From Sphingomonas sinipercae (lineage in GTDB: Bacteria > Pseudomonadota > Alphaproteobacteria > Sphingomonadales > Sphingomonadaceae): a stretch of DNA of 64,000 nucleotides. Below the pieces are notes generated by a model, which searched no databases, was not told the DNA's origin, and was given only the letters and a program-made list of their open reading frames with translations. Below are positions 46,227 through 55,194 of this stretch, piece by piece. The position numbers and the translations under genes are program-made. How positions within the stretch are numbered: position 1 is the stretch's first letter; each line of letters begins with the position of its first letter. Location of the stretch: positions 82,501 through 146,500 of the forward strand of contig NZ_CP049871.1 in the NCBI RefSeq assembly GCF_011302055.1, given 5' to 3'.

Positions 46227-46778
46227 TTGTACCCCTTTCTACTAACTAGCAGAATTGTTTGATGATTTGTTTGTCGGTAAGACTCTATCCTTGGACTTTC
46301 GGAAGTTCCTCCTACCCCTAAATAACAGTCGATGGGCCGTTTCGGAAGTGCAACCGAACCAATTAAGCCGTCCGCGCAGCCTTGCTAGACCGCTTTGACA
46401 GCCTTCACGACGCAGAGAGAGCGAGAGAGTTCCCGCGGCTGCGTCGATTTGGAACGCAACTGTTGCATCAAAGCAACTCACAGTCACGAGACGGTTCCCG
46501 TTCAATTTCCGTTAATCGCTCACTAGTCCCCACAAGCAATAGCATCAGCTTGCGGAAAGAATGCGTGAGAAGTGTCCAGTCTGGACAAGTATATTTACTC
46601 TGGCAGTCACGCTGTCACCGCATTTGGACTATAGCGGCGGACGGCGGAGGTTCCTTCGCCATTGCGAATCCTTGCTTGAACCAATGACTTGGTGCGGAGT
46701 ATCAGGCGGGCAGATTTGCGTTCAGGTAGGGGCTACTAAGAGGGGCCACCGCCAACGATCGGGAAAACGGGTAAAGCC
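46227..46778. promoter_or_regulatory. 552-bp intergenic regulatory region
   Basis: No convincing gene lies here. The base composition is noticeably less GC-rich than the surroundings, as expected for divergent promoters. It separates the barrel gene (minus) from manC and the capsule operon (plus). It contains a 15-base palindrome at 46573-46587 and, near 46590, ATATTTACTC, a possible -10-like element. Frames of 87-101 codons across it have no ribosome site or family motif. Confidence 0.6.
46573..46587. promoter_or_regulatory. 15-base palindrome upstream of manC
   Basis: TGTCCAG-T-CTGGACA, with two perfect 7-base arms around one central base, lies about 190 bases before the manC start. It has the size and form of a dimeric regulator site. 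Which protein binds it is not known from the sequence. Confidence 0.55.
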
Positions 46779-47924
46779 ATGGATTTCAACGCACGTTCGG
46801 AAGGCGAAGCGGGGGCACTCGCGGAGCTAACGCACCCTGCGGAGCGAAGCGAAACGCCGCAGCGGACCCGGCTTGACGTGGTCCCAGTCGTCCTAAGCGG
46901 CGGCGGCGGCAGCCGCTTGTGGCCGTTTTCGACCAGCGAGACCCCGAAGCAATTCCTGCCGCTGGTGAACAGCAAGAGCCTGTTCAGCGAGGCGCTGAAC
47001 CGGGTGCGCGGCCGCGCCGGATTTCGAGCCCCGATCGTAGTCGGCAGCGAACGGCACGCCGATCTGTGTGAGGCGGAAGTATTGAAGGACGGCGAAAACA
47101 CCCGCCTGATCCTGGAGCCGTGTGCACGCAATACCGCGCCGGCAATCGTCATGGCCGCGGCGGTCGCCGGGCAGATGTACGGCGACGATGCACTGTTGCT
47201 GGTGATGCCGAGCGACCATGTCATCGAGGATGTCGAGGAATTTCACGAAGCCATTCGCACCGGCGAGGCGGCAGCGCGGGACGGCCGCCTGGTCACGTTC
47301 GGGATTCGCCCGACGACTCCAGACACCGGCTACGGCTATCTTCACCTGGGTGACGATTTGCCGGGCGCGACGGGCGTCAAACAGGTGCGTCAGTTCGTGG
47401 AGAAGCCGCGCCTCGAGCGGGCTGAACAGATGTTCGCCGACGGCGAGCATTTGTGGAACGCCGGAATCTTCCTGTTTCGCGTCGGCACGTTGCTTGAGGA
47501 AGCGAGCAAGGTCGCGCCGGATATCGCCGAAAAAGCGCAGCAGGCAATCAATGCCGGCAAGCGCGACGGAATCCGGATCACGCCGGATGCGCATCTGCTG
47601 TCGCTGTGCCCGAGTGAATCGATCGACATTGCGGTGATGGAGCGATCGTCGCGCATTGCTGCCGTGCCGATGTCCCCAGGGTGGTCCGATCTCGGCAGTT
47701 GGGACGCGCTTGCCGCAATGCTTGGCAACGGGGGGCCGGTCGGGCCCATCACCGCCATCGATTGCGAGAGCTGCTACATCCGAAGCGATGGCGTGCAGGT
47801 GGCCGCGCTGGGCGTTCGCGACCTGATCATCGTTGCTGCCGGTGGGCGCTTGCTAGTTATGCCTCGGGGCCGCTCGCAAGAAGTCAAGAAGCTGCTGTCG
47901 GCGATGGAGGCGATGGCCGCCTAG
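46779..47924 (+). CDS. manC: Mannose-1-phosphate guanylyltransferase
   Basis: Makes GDP-mannose from mannose-1-phosphate and GTP. The nucleotidyltransferase signature is VVLSGGGGSRLWPFSTSETP followed by KQFLPL. The enzyme also has the metal/sugar-binding VMPSDHVIED and FVEKPRLERAEQM blocks. At 381 residues it lacks the C-terminal isomerase domain of type II enzymes, consistent with a separate manA. The first 30 residues are not conserved. First gene of the plus-strand capsule operon. Confidence 0.93.
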   Translation: MDFNARSEGEAGALAELTHPAERSETPQRTRLDVVPVVLSGGGGSRLWPFSTSETPKQFLPLVNSKSLFSEALNRVRGRAGFRAPIVVGSERHADLCEAEVLKDGENTRLILEPCARNTAPAIVMAAAVAGQMYGDDALLLVMPSDHVIEDVEEFHEAIRTGEAAARDGRLVTFGIRPTTPDTGYGYLHLGDDLPGATGVKQVRQFVEKPRLERAEQMFADGEHLWNAGIFLFRVGTLLEEASKVAPDIAEKAQQAINAGKRDGIRITPDAHLLSLCPSESIDIAVMERSSRIAAVPMSPGWSDLGSWDALAAMLGNGGPVGPITAIDCESCYIRSDGVQVAALGVRDLIIVAAGGRLLVMPRGRSQEVKKLLSAMEAMAA

Positions 47925-48086
47925 GCTTTCGGTGCGGCTTTCGGGCGGGTCCGGCGAGGCGCTGCAGGACCTTGTTCAAGTCCAGTGCAGGCCGGCTCGG
48001 CAATTTGCAAAATTTTGAAGATGTGCGCAGGAGCAGCGGCGTCTGCTGGCAGGGCACTCTGCGCGATCCGAGGTAAACAATAACTG
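47925..48086. other. Gap between manC and kpsE
   Basis: No gene is seen in these 162 bases. A 10-base palindrome CAAAATTTTG is at 48008-48017, in a short A/T-rich patch. It may mark a second promoter or binding site for the export genes. Low certainty. Confidence 0.3.
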
Positions 48087-49196
48087 ATGGTACGTTGGTT
48101 GGTTGAACGGCGAAGGCGTTTGTCGCCATTGTTCCTGTTGACGGTGGCGTTGCCGACGCTGGCGTCGATCATCTATTTCGGCTTCTTCGCGTCCAACGTC
48201 TACGTGTCCGAATCCAGCTTCGTCGTCCGTAGCCCGGACAAGCCGTCGACTGGCGGGTTCGGCGTGCTTCTGAAAACCGCCGGCTTCAGCAACGCCAATG
48301 ACGAGGTTTTCGCGGCACAGGACTTCTTGAAGTCGCGCGACGCATTGCGCGCCATCAACACCAACGATGAATTTCGCAAATCCTACAGTGCGCAAGCGAT
48401 CTCGATATTCGACCGTTTCAATCCACTTGGCTTCAGCGGATCCTTTGAAGACCTGTACGATTACTTCCGCGGCAAGGTCGATGTGAAGTACGACAGTTCC
48501 AATTCCATCGCCAAACTCACCGTCCGTGCGTTCAACCCGCGCGATTCCTACCATTTCAACGAGCGGTTGCTGCAAATTGCGGAGCAGACGGTCAATCGGC
48601 TGAACCAGCGCGGCCGGAGCGACCTGATCGAGTCTGCTCAACGCGAGGTCACGCAGGCCAAGGCCGAATCCCGCGACGCCGCGGCGCGCCTTGCATCGTT
48701 CCGCAATCGGTCCGGGATCGTCGATCCTGAGCGTCAGGCCGAGGTACAGTTGCAGATGGTGTCGAAGCTCCAGGACGAGCTGATCGCCAGCCGGACGCAA
48801 CTGGCCGAGTTGCGCCGCTACGCCCCGGCCAACCCGCAAGTGGAATCGCTGGAGACCCGGATCGCCAGCCTGCAGCGCCAAGTCGGCCTGGAGCAGGGCA
48901 AGGTCACCGGCAGCCAGCGGTCCCTTGCCGGCGCAACGGCACAATATCAGCGTCTGTCGCTGGAAAGCCAGTTCGCGGACAAGCAGCTTGCAGGAGCGAT
49001 GAGCTCCCTGTTGGAAGCGCAGAACGAGGCGCGCCGCAAGCAGGCCTATGTGGAACGGATTTCCCGCCCGAACCTTCCTGACGAGCCAGTTGAACCGCGC
49101 CGACTTCGTGGCATCCTGGCCACGTTCATCCTCGGCCTCGTGGCCTGGGGCATTCTGTCGATGCTGCTGGCGGGAGTGAGGGAGCACCAGGATTAG
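48087..49196 (+). CDS. kpsE: KpsE-like capsule export inner-membrane protein
   Basis: A 369-residue polysaccharide copolymerase-type protein. TM1 is at about 14-35 and TM2 at 343-363, near the C-terminus, with a long periplasmic coiled coil between (about 180-330). The N-terminal periplasmic part SSFVVRSPDKPSTGGFG-VLL and the C-terminal ISRPNLPDEPVEPRRLRGI-LA are typical of KpsE/BexC. It bridges the ABC transporter to the outer-membrane channel, which is not in this window. Confidence 0.9.
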   Translation: MVRWLVERRRRLSPLFLLTVALPTLASIIYFGFFASNVYVSESSFVVRSPDKPSTGGFGVLLKTAGFSNANDEVFAAQDFLKSRDALRAINTNDEFRKSYSAQAISIFDRFNPLGFSGSFEDLYDYFRGKVDVKYDSSNSIAKLTVRAFNPRDSYHFNERLLQIAEQTVNRLNQRGRSDLIESAQREVTQAKAESRDAAARLASFRNRSGIVDPERQAEVQLQMVSKLQDELIASRTQLAELRRYAPANPQVESLETRIASLQRQVGLEQGKVTGSQRSLAGATAQYQRLSLESQFADKQLAGAMSSLLEAQNEARRKQAYVERISRPNLPDEPVEPRRLRGILATFILGLVAWGILSMLLAGVREHQD

Positions 49197-49236
49197 CGTA
49201 ATCACGCCAATTTCCGCCGCGACCGACCAGGGCGAC

Positions 49237-49926
49237 GTGCCGGATGCTGGCCTGCCGCCGGCGCCGGAAGGGTTCGTCCGGCTTGTCGACGTCAGCAAGT
49301 CCTACGACACCCGCAAGGGCCGCGTTTCCATTTTCAGGGATGTGAACCTGGAAGTGCGGCGCGGCGAAAAGGTCGGGATCCTGGGCCGCAACGGCGCCGG
49401 CAAGTCGACCATGATCCGACTGATCAGCGGCGCCGAGCGGCCCACTACTGGCAAGGTCGAACGCACGATGAGCGTTTCCTGGCCGCTTGCGTTTGGCGGC
49501 GCCTTCCAGAGCAGCCTGACCGGCCTCGACAATCTCCGCTTCATCGCCCGGGTCTATGGGACGACGCCTGAAGACAAGATCGATTTCGTCGAGGAGTTCT
49601 CGGAGCTCGGCACCTATTTTCGGGAGCCTGTGCGCCATTATTCCGCCGGCATGCGGGCGCGGCTTGCCTTCGCCATTTCGATGGTCGTCGAATTCGATTG
49701 TTTCCTGATCGACGAGATCGTTGCCGTCGGCGATGCGCGGTTCACCGAAAAGTGCCGTCGGGAGCTGTTCGAGAAGCGCGGCGACCGGACGATGATCATC
49801 GTGTCCCACGATCGCGGCTTCATCCGCGACTTTTGCGAACATGCCGCGGTCCTCGCCCATGGCGAGCTGAAGCATTTCGAAAACGTCGGCGACGCTTACG
49901 ATTATTACGGCGAGCAAATGCAGTGA
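49237..49926 (+). CDS. kpsT: Capsule ABC exporter ATPase (KpsT)
   Basis: A 229-residue ATPase of the ABC-2 capsule exporter. Walker A GRNGAGKST is at residues 50-58, the signature HYSAGMRARLAFA near 134-146, Walker B CFLIDE at 155-160, and the switch His in IVSHD. The length and the degenerate signature are typical of KpsT. GTG at 49237 is the only near start. It is separated from its permease kpsM by five genes, which is unusual. Confidence 0.93.
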   Translation: MPDAGLPPAPEGFVRLVDVSKSYDTRKGRVSIFRDVNLEVRRGEKVGILGRNGAGKSTMIRLISGAERPTTGKVERTMSVSWPLAFGGAFQSSLTGLDNLRFIARVYGTTPEDKIDFVEEFSELGTYFREPVRHYSAGMRARLAFAISMVVEFDCFLIDEIVAVGDARFTEKCRRELFEKRGDRTMIIVSHDRGFIRDFCEHAAVLAHGELKHFENVGDAYDYYGEQMQ

Positions 49927-51248
49927 GCATTGTTGCCGAGACGGACCCGACCGAAACGGCCAGGCCGAGCAACGATCACGTGCGTGAGCTTTTGATCGAT
50001 ATATCCAACATCGCCCGTGGCGACGCGAGAACCGGGATCCAGCGAGTCGTGCGGGCAACCGTCCTGGCGATCCAGGGACTGGCGATCGACGGCATTTCGG
50101 TCAGGCTGGTGGCCGCCAACCGGACGACGCCCTATCGCTACCTGCCAAGCGACTGGCTCAATCGAAGCGGGGCCGGGCGGTCACTGAAGCTGGACGAGCG
50201 CGAGGCGGTCGAGCCGGGCGAAGGCGACATCTTCCTTGGCTTGGATTTTACGTCGTCGATCCTGCCGCATCATGAACGGCAAATCGCCCGGTGGCGCGAG
50301 CATGGCGTTTCGGTGAACCTGGTGTTGTACGACATGTTGCCGATGACCCACGGCCAGTGGTTCACCCACCGCATCCGCCGCAATTTCCGCCGCTGGGCAA
50401 AGCTTGCTGAGCGCCGCGCCGACCGAGTGATCGCTATCTCGCGATCGGTTGCCGACGAGTTCGATTCGTGGCAGCGCCGGCTGCGTATCCGCAAGGGCCG
50501 CAAGGTGCCCGCGGTAACGATGCAGCTGGGCTGCGACATCGCCGCATCGCTGCCGAGCCGGGGGCTCCCCAGTAACGCAACCGAACTGCTTGACTGGATG
50601 GCGCGGCGCCCGACGGTGCTGATGGTCGGCACGGTCGAGCCGCGCAAAGGGCATGGCCAGGCAATCGCGGCTTTCCAGCATATCTGGGCGAACGACCCGA
50701 ATGCCCCGCAACTGCTGGTCATCGGTCGCCCGGGTTGGCAGACCAGCGCATTGCAGCGCGCCATGCGGCAGCTCGGCCGCGATGAAGCGCGATTCCGCTG
50801 GGTGGACGGCGCCAGCGACGAATTCCTGCAAGGTTTGTACGAAGCTTCAGCCGGGCTTCTGGTCGCCAGCGAAGGCGAGGGCTTTGGGTTGCCGATCGTC
50901 GAAGCTCTGGCGCACGGCCGCCCGGTGCTGGCCCGCGAGCTTCCGGTATTTCGCGAACTTGCGCGGCCCGGCGTTTCCTTTTTCGATGCAGCGACGCCGC
51001 GGGATTTGGGGCAAGCCATCTCGGCCTGGCTAGTCGCCCAGCAAGCCAGCGAGTTTCGAGTGGTGCCGGGTCCCTTGCCGACGTGGCATGAGGCGGCGGT
51101 GGGGTTGGTCGAATTGATCGTCCCCGGCTGTCTCGCCCAGCGCGCGCCCTTGACCGCGATCCCGGTGCCTTTGAAAACAGTTGCGCCGGCAGCGGTCGGG
51201 CGTGGAATTCCCGGAGCCCGGGTTGCAGGCAGGAGTGCGCGAGGATGA
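49923..51248 (+). CDS. Glycosyltransferase family 4-type
   Basis: A 441-residue GT-B glycosyltransferase. The N-terminal half has LLIDISNIARGDARTGIQRV, LGLDFTSSILP and RADRVIAISRSVADEF. The nucleotide-sugar half has VLMVGTVEPRKGHGQAIAAF and ASEGEGFGLPIVEALAHGRP, the E-x7-E motif of GT4. Likely GDP-mannose or GDP-perosamine donor given the operon. Start GTG overlaps the kpsT stop (GTGA) and its stop overlaps the next gene. Confidence 0.88.
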   Translation: MSIVAETDPTETARPSNDHVRELLIDISNIARGDARTGIQRVVRATVLAIQGLAIDGISVRLVAANRTTPYRYLPSDWLNRSGAGRSLKLDEREAVEPGEGDIFLGLDFTSSILPHHERQIARWREHGVSVNLVLYDMLPMTHGQWFTHRIRRNFRRWAKLAERRADRVIAISRSVADEFDSWQRRLRIRKGRKVPAVTMQLGCDIAASLPSRGLPSNATELLDWMARRPTVLMVGTVEPRKGHGQAIAAFQHIWANDPNAPQLLVIGRPGWQTSALQRAMRQLGRDEARFRWVDGASDEFLQGLYEASAGLLVASEGEGFGLPIVEALAHGRPVLARELPVFRELARPGVSFFDAATPRDLGQAISAWLVAQQASEFRVVPGPLPTWHEAAVGLVELIVPGCLAQRAPLTAIPVPLKTVAPAAVGRGIPGARVAGRSARG

Positions 51249-51886
51249 CCGATCGGGGAGTGCGGCCGCCGCCCGTGCGTAGCGTCGACGAGCTGTGTTC
51301 GTTCTGGGACACGGCCTTCATCGAGCGCGCTTACTGGAGCTTGCTGGGACGCGAGCCAGACCCCAACGGCGGGGTCCATTTCCTCAACCAACTCCGTGAC
51401 GGCGCGCCAAAGTTGGCGATCCTCGACGGTCTTCGCAATTCGGACGAAGGCCGCGCCCGCGAGCACGGGATCGCCGGCCTTGACGAAGCCATCGACCGGT
51501 ACCGCAAGTCGACCAGGTCGGTTTTCGGCCGGATCAGAAGCTTCCTCGGCGTCGATGGCGGCGACGGTCCCGCGGCCCGTGAACGGCGCGCGATCAGTAA
51601 CCAACGCGCAGCGGTTTACGCCGAAGATTCCACCCGGCAGCAGGACCAGCAACGTTGGCGTCAGGTCAGCGCACGGCTCGTCGGCCTGGCCGAGCTTGCC
51701 GATCGGCAGGGCCAGGTCGAATCGACGCTGGCCGGGGTCGAGACTGCGGCGCAGCAGATGAACCGGCGGCTGATCCGCATCGAAGCAGCGATCAAGCGCC
51801 TTGAGGATCGCGCCAACAGGAAGCCGGCGGCGAAGCTGCCCGCGGGCACGGCCGGTGGACGAAAGCCGCCGGCGAGCGGCGCGTGA
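51245..51886 (+). CDS. DUF4214 domain protein
   Basis: A 213-residue protein with one DUF4214 unit at about residues 18-66 (FIERAYWSLLGREPDPNGG, then HFLNQLRDG), a domain often found beside surface-polysaccharide genes and in exported repeats. The middle and end are charged coiled coil (about 150-195) with a Lys/Gly/Pro tail. No transmembrane segment or signal peptide. Coupled to the glycosyltransferase before it by ATGA. Role unknown. Confidence 0.8.
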   Translation: MTDRGVRPPPVRSVDELCSFWDTAFIERAYWSLLGREPDPNGGVHFLNQLRDGAPKLAILDGLRNSDEGRAREHGIAGLDEAIDRYRKSTRSVFGRIRSFLGVDGGDGPAARERRAISNQRAAVYAEDSTRQQDQQRWRQVSARLVGLAELADRQGQVESTLAGVETAAQQMNRRLIRIEAAIKRLEDRANRKPAAKLPAGTAGGRKPPASGA

Positions 51887-51923
51887 GCGCGCCCTGCGCT
51901 CGGGCGTAACCGCGAGGACCCGC

Positions 51924-53801
51924 ATGGAAACTATCCACGACAGCGACGGGCCCGGCCTTGAGCCGGAAGGACGCGCCGGTCCGGTCGATACGCAGCGGGT
52001 CGGCCGTTCCCTCGCCGGGTTGGACGCCGATACCGAGCTTCGTCACCTAGGCGTCTGGATCCAGGGCGTCGACTATCTGGGCACTGCCTATGAGGGGATC
52101 TGGCGTGTCATCAAGCGCATGCTGGTGTCCTCGCAGGGATCCGACACCCGCTTTTCCTTCGTGGCGCCCGCGCGCTTCGAGGAAGAGATCGAACACTTCT
52201 TTCTCGGCTTGCCGGACCAGGTGCGCGAACGAGTCCAGCTGAAGGGTTTTGGTGGGCGGACTGAGGAGCATTATGAAGACGAAGCGGATCGGCAGGCGGC
52301 CTATGCCAACGACCTCGACGTCGATGCGTGGCTGATCCCGAACCCGATGTGGGGCGGGTCGCGGCTGCTGGCCGCGCCGAAGGTCGTGTGGTTTCACGAC
52401 TTCCTGTTGGCCGACTTTCCGCAAAGCTATCCGCAGGAAATGTTCAACCGGTTCCGCGGGACCGTTCGCGACCTGCGCGAGGCGGGCGCCTTTTTCATTT
52501 TCACCTCACCCTATGTCCGCGAGAAACATGGGCGCGAGGCGTGCGGCATCGAACCGCAACAATCGATGCTGATCATCAACCCGCTGATCGACGAGGTCGG
52601 CGCACTCGACGGCTTCCCCGACGATCCGCAGGCGGGCGGCAGCTACATCCGCGCAGAACTGGCGCGGACGCTGAAACAATGGTGCTCCCCGGAGCATGCC
52701 GAAATCTTCGGCCATCACATCTGTCACTATCCGTTCGAAAGCGTGCCTTACCTCTTCGTGTCCTCGCAGAACCGCGAGCATAAGGGCTTCCTTCGGCTGG
52801 CGCAGGCGCACGCAGCGCTGATCCGCGAACATTACGTCCCCTACTCGCTGTTCACCACCGCCCTGGCCGACATGAAGGGCAAGACGCCGCTCGAGCGGTT
52901 CCTCAACAAGGAGCTGCTGCTGGGCGACTTCATGAGCGTCGGGAAGGTCAGCGATGTCACGCACGCGCTGCTCTTCAAATTCGCCCGGATGACGGTCCAT
53001 CCATCGACCTTTGAGGGCAATTTGCCGTTCACCTTCAGCGAATCCGTGGCTGTCGGCACGCCATGCCTGGTGCCGTTCAGCCGCGCCTACGCCGACTTCG
53101 TCGATCCCGCGCTGCATCCTTGGGTGTTCTACAACGCCACGCCCACCGGACTGATCACCAAGATCAAGGAAGTGGACGCGAACCATGCCGAGTTCCTAAC
53201 GGCGCAGCAGCAGGTTCTCCAATCGTTACGGCGCAACACCCCGCAGGATTTCTACCACCGCCTCCGCGAAGCGGTCGGCCGAGCGCGGGACAGCCAGCGC
53301 ACGTCGCGCCAGGTTGCGAAGGTGGCGCTGCAGGTTCGGATGTGGCTGGATATCGAGCCTAAGACCGACGATGTCGGCGCAGGCGGGGCTCCGGTGATGC
53401 ACTGGGCCACGTACCTGGCGTCCGACCATCCGCCCGGCACGTCATATCTGATCGCGTCGGCGGAAGGGGACGACGACCAGATCAAGAGCCTGGAGCTGAC
53501 GGCGGAGATTGGGTCCTGGGACGGCCCCGATTACGTCGTCGGAGACCGCCGCGGGCTGGCGTTCGCCAAGGCGGCCCCGATGCCACGCGACCTGCGTAAT
53601 GCGCTTGAGCTGACGGGAGCCAGTCCAAGCTTCGCCGCGCTCGGCGAACGCGTCGCCTGGACCTCGCTCAGTTGGAGCGGGGGCGTTTCGCCGGAGCTTC
53701 GAATTTCGGGCAAGCTGCTTGCCAATGATTCGCAAGTCAAAGTGCGCCTCGCACTGCTGACCGGTCTCGAAGGGCGGCGGAGGAGCGGTGCTCGTGGCTG
53801 A
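51924..53801 (+). CDS. Glycosyltransferase (GT4-like, large)
   Basis: A 625-residue protein. I use ATG at 51924; the frame runs 41 codons further. It has AYEGIWRVIKRMLVSSQGSD, the segment KVVWFHDFLLADFPQSYPQ, and the GT-B donor half with FVSSQNREHKGFLRLAQAH and TVHPSTFEGNLPFTFSES-VAVGTPC. The C-terminal 170 residues are an extra beta-rich region (ELTAEIGSWDGPDYVVGDR) of unknown role. Shares its donor-site style with the two paralogues at 59077 and 60423. Confidence 0.8.
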   Translation: METIHDSDGPGLEPEGRAGPVDTQRVGRSLAGLDADTELRHLGVWIQGVDYLGTAYEGIWRVIKRMLVSSQGSDTRFSFVAPARFEEEIEHFFLGLPDQVRERVQLKGFGGRTEEHYEDEADRQAAYANDLDVDAWLIPNPMWGGSRLLAAPKVVWFHDFLLADFPQSYPQEMFNRFRGTVRDLREAGAFFIFTSPYVREKHGREACGIEPQQSMLIINPLIDEVGALDGFPDDPQAGGSYIRAELARTLKQWCSPEHAEIFGHHICHYPFESVPYLFVSSQNREHKGFLRLAQAHAALIREHYVPYSLFTTALADMKGKTPLERFLNKELLLGDFMSVGKVSDVTHALLFKFARMTVHPSTFEGNLPFTFSESVAVGTPCLVPFSRAYADFVDPALHPWVFYNATPTGLITKIKEVDANHAEFLTAQQQVLQSLRRNTPQDFYHRLREAVGRARDSQRTSRQVAKVALQVRMWLDIEPKTDDVGAGGAPVMHWATYLASDHPPGTSYLIASAEGDDDQIKSLELTAEIGSWDGPDYVVGDRRGLAFAKAAPMPRDLRNALELTGASPSFAALGERVAWTSLSWSGGVSPELRISGKLLANDSQVKVRLALLTGLEGRRRSGARG

Positions 53802-55194
53802 CGGAATCTTCGCGCGCGCCAAGCCGAGCGCCGATTTTCGCAATCGGACCGTGATGGTCGTGATGCCGCACGGCTGGAAGGGCGGGTTCTTCAGGGTCGC
53901 GGCGGCACTGTGCAACGCGATCAATGCGCTCGACGTCGACGGCATTCGATTTCGCGTCATCCTCGGCGTGCCGGCGGGATATGATTGCACCGAGCGCTAC
54001 CTGCTCGACCCCGAAGTGGTCGTCGAACAAATCGGCTACGACCTCGTCGACCCCGGCGACCGACGCTACGTCAGCGCCGAAGCGGCGCAGTTCCTTGGCG
54101 ACCTTCCGCTCGTTACGCCTGCCCGCACGCTTCCCTATGGCGACACCGGGACGATCGGGGAGGTCGACGCCTACATCCTGCTGTCTGCACTGTTCCTTGG
54201 CGGCGTGTTCGTCAGCCGCAAGCCCTTCGCCGTCTACATTGCGGACATGATCCAGCGCTACGTGCCGGAGATCTACAGCGATCAGGGCAGCGACTACAGC
54301 GTGCCGCCGTGGAAGATGGACCGGCACCAGCGCGCTTCGGTGAAGCTTGCGAATTGCGTTTTTTCAACCACCGAACAGACCCGCAACGATGTGCTTCATT
54401 ACGGCGGAGTGGCGCCGGACCGTACGATGCTGTTCCCGATGTTCGCGATGGACGTTGCCGAGCAGCAGGAACGCGACGCTGGCCGCGCGAACCGGTCGGC
54501 TTTCCAAGTTCGCGACCTGGTGTCGCAATCGCAGGTCACGGTCGAACCGGGGAAATATTTCCTGTGGGTGACCAACGCCGCCGCGCACAAGAATCACGTC
54601 AATGCGCTGCGGGCGCTACGCCATTATTACGAGGGGCTGGGCGGCGAATTGACCTGCCTGATGTGCGGCCCGGTGACCGACATGCTGATCCCCAAAAAGC
54701 CGGTGATCCAAGTCGGTGACAAGAAGAAGAAAAAAGGAAAAAAGAAAACAAGCGACGTCCTGCCTTACCACCAGCGCGTGTTTAAGGAGGTCGAGAATTG
54801 GACGGATTACAACCGTCATATCAAGGTACTCGGCTATACGTCCGACCAGGCCTACCTGTCGCTTCTTCGCGACGCCAAATTCCTTTGGCACAACGTCATC
54901 TACGACAACGGCACTTTTTCGATCATCGAGGCGTCCAGCGTCGGCACGCCCGTAGCGTCGAGCGATTACCCCCAAATCCGGTTTATCGATAAGAGCTTCG
55001 GAGTCGGCAGCACCTTCTTCGACGCCCACGACCCGGTGGACGCGGCGAACAAGCTTCGCTGGATGGAGCAGAACGCCAAGCCGACCAAGCCGCGCCGAGT
55101 TGGCACGATCAACCGCGCCGATTTTGAAACGCACCTGGCGGAACTGATGCGCCGGCTGTTCACCGATGGGGCGGGGGCCGTTGCCGCAGAGTGA
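53788..55194 (+). CDS. Glycosyltransferase with lysine-rich insert
   Basis: A 468-residue GT-B protein. Donor-half motifs are YFLWVTNAAAHKNHVNALRA and WHNVIYDNGTFSIIEASSVG-TPVASSDYPQIRF. Between them, residues 312-320 are almost all lysine (DKKKKKGKKKTS), encoded by two runs of six A. Start is GTG at 53788 (AGGAGC upstream); a GTG at 53794 overlapping the previous stop is the other choice. Substrate unknown. Confidence 0.82.
   Translation: MLVADGIFARAKPSADFRNRTVMVVMPHGWKGGFFRVAAALCNAINALDVDGIRFRVILGVPAGYDCTERYLLDPEVVVEQIGYDLVDPGDRRYVSAEAAQFLGDLPLVTPARTLPYGDTGTIGEVDAYILLSALFLGGVFVSRKPFAVYIADMIQRYVPEIYSDQGSDYSVPPWKMDRHQRASVKLANCVFSTTEQTRNDVLHYGGVAPDRTMLFPMFAMDVAEQQERDAGRANRSAFQVRDLVSQSQVTVEPGKYFLWVTNAAAHKNHVNALRALRHYYEGLGGELTCLMCGPVTDMLIPKKPVIQVGDKKKKKGKKKTSDVLPYHQRVFKEVENWTDYNRHIKVLGYTSDQAYLSLLRDAKFLWHNVIYDNGTFSIIEASSVGTPVASSDYPQIRFIDKSFGVGSTFFDAHDPVDAANKLRWMEQNAKPTKPRRVGTINRADFETHLAELMRRLFTDGAGAVAAE

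Noticed and set aside
46242..46505. 87-codon minus-strand frame in the capsule regulatory gap
   Set aside because: No ribosome site or family pattern; lies where promoters are expected.
46382..46830. Two plus-strand frames (101 and 89 codons) before manC
   Set aside because: No ribosome site or domain; the second runs into manC in another frame.
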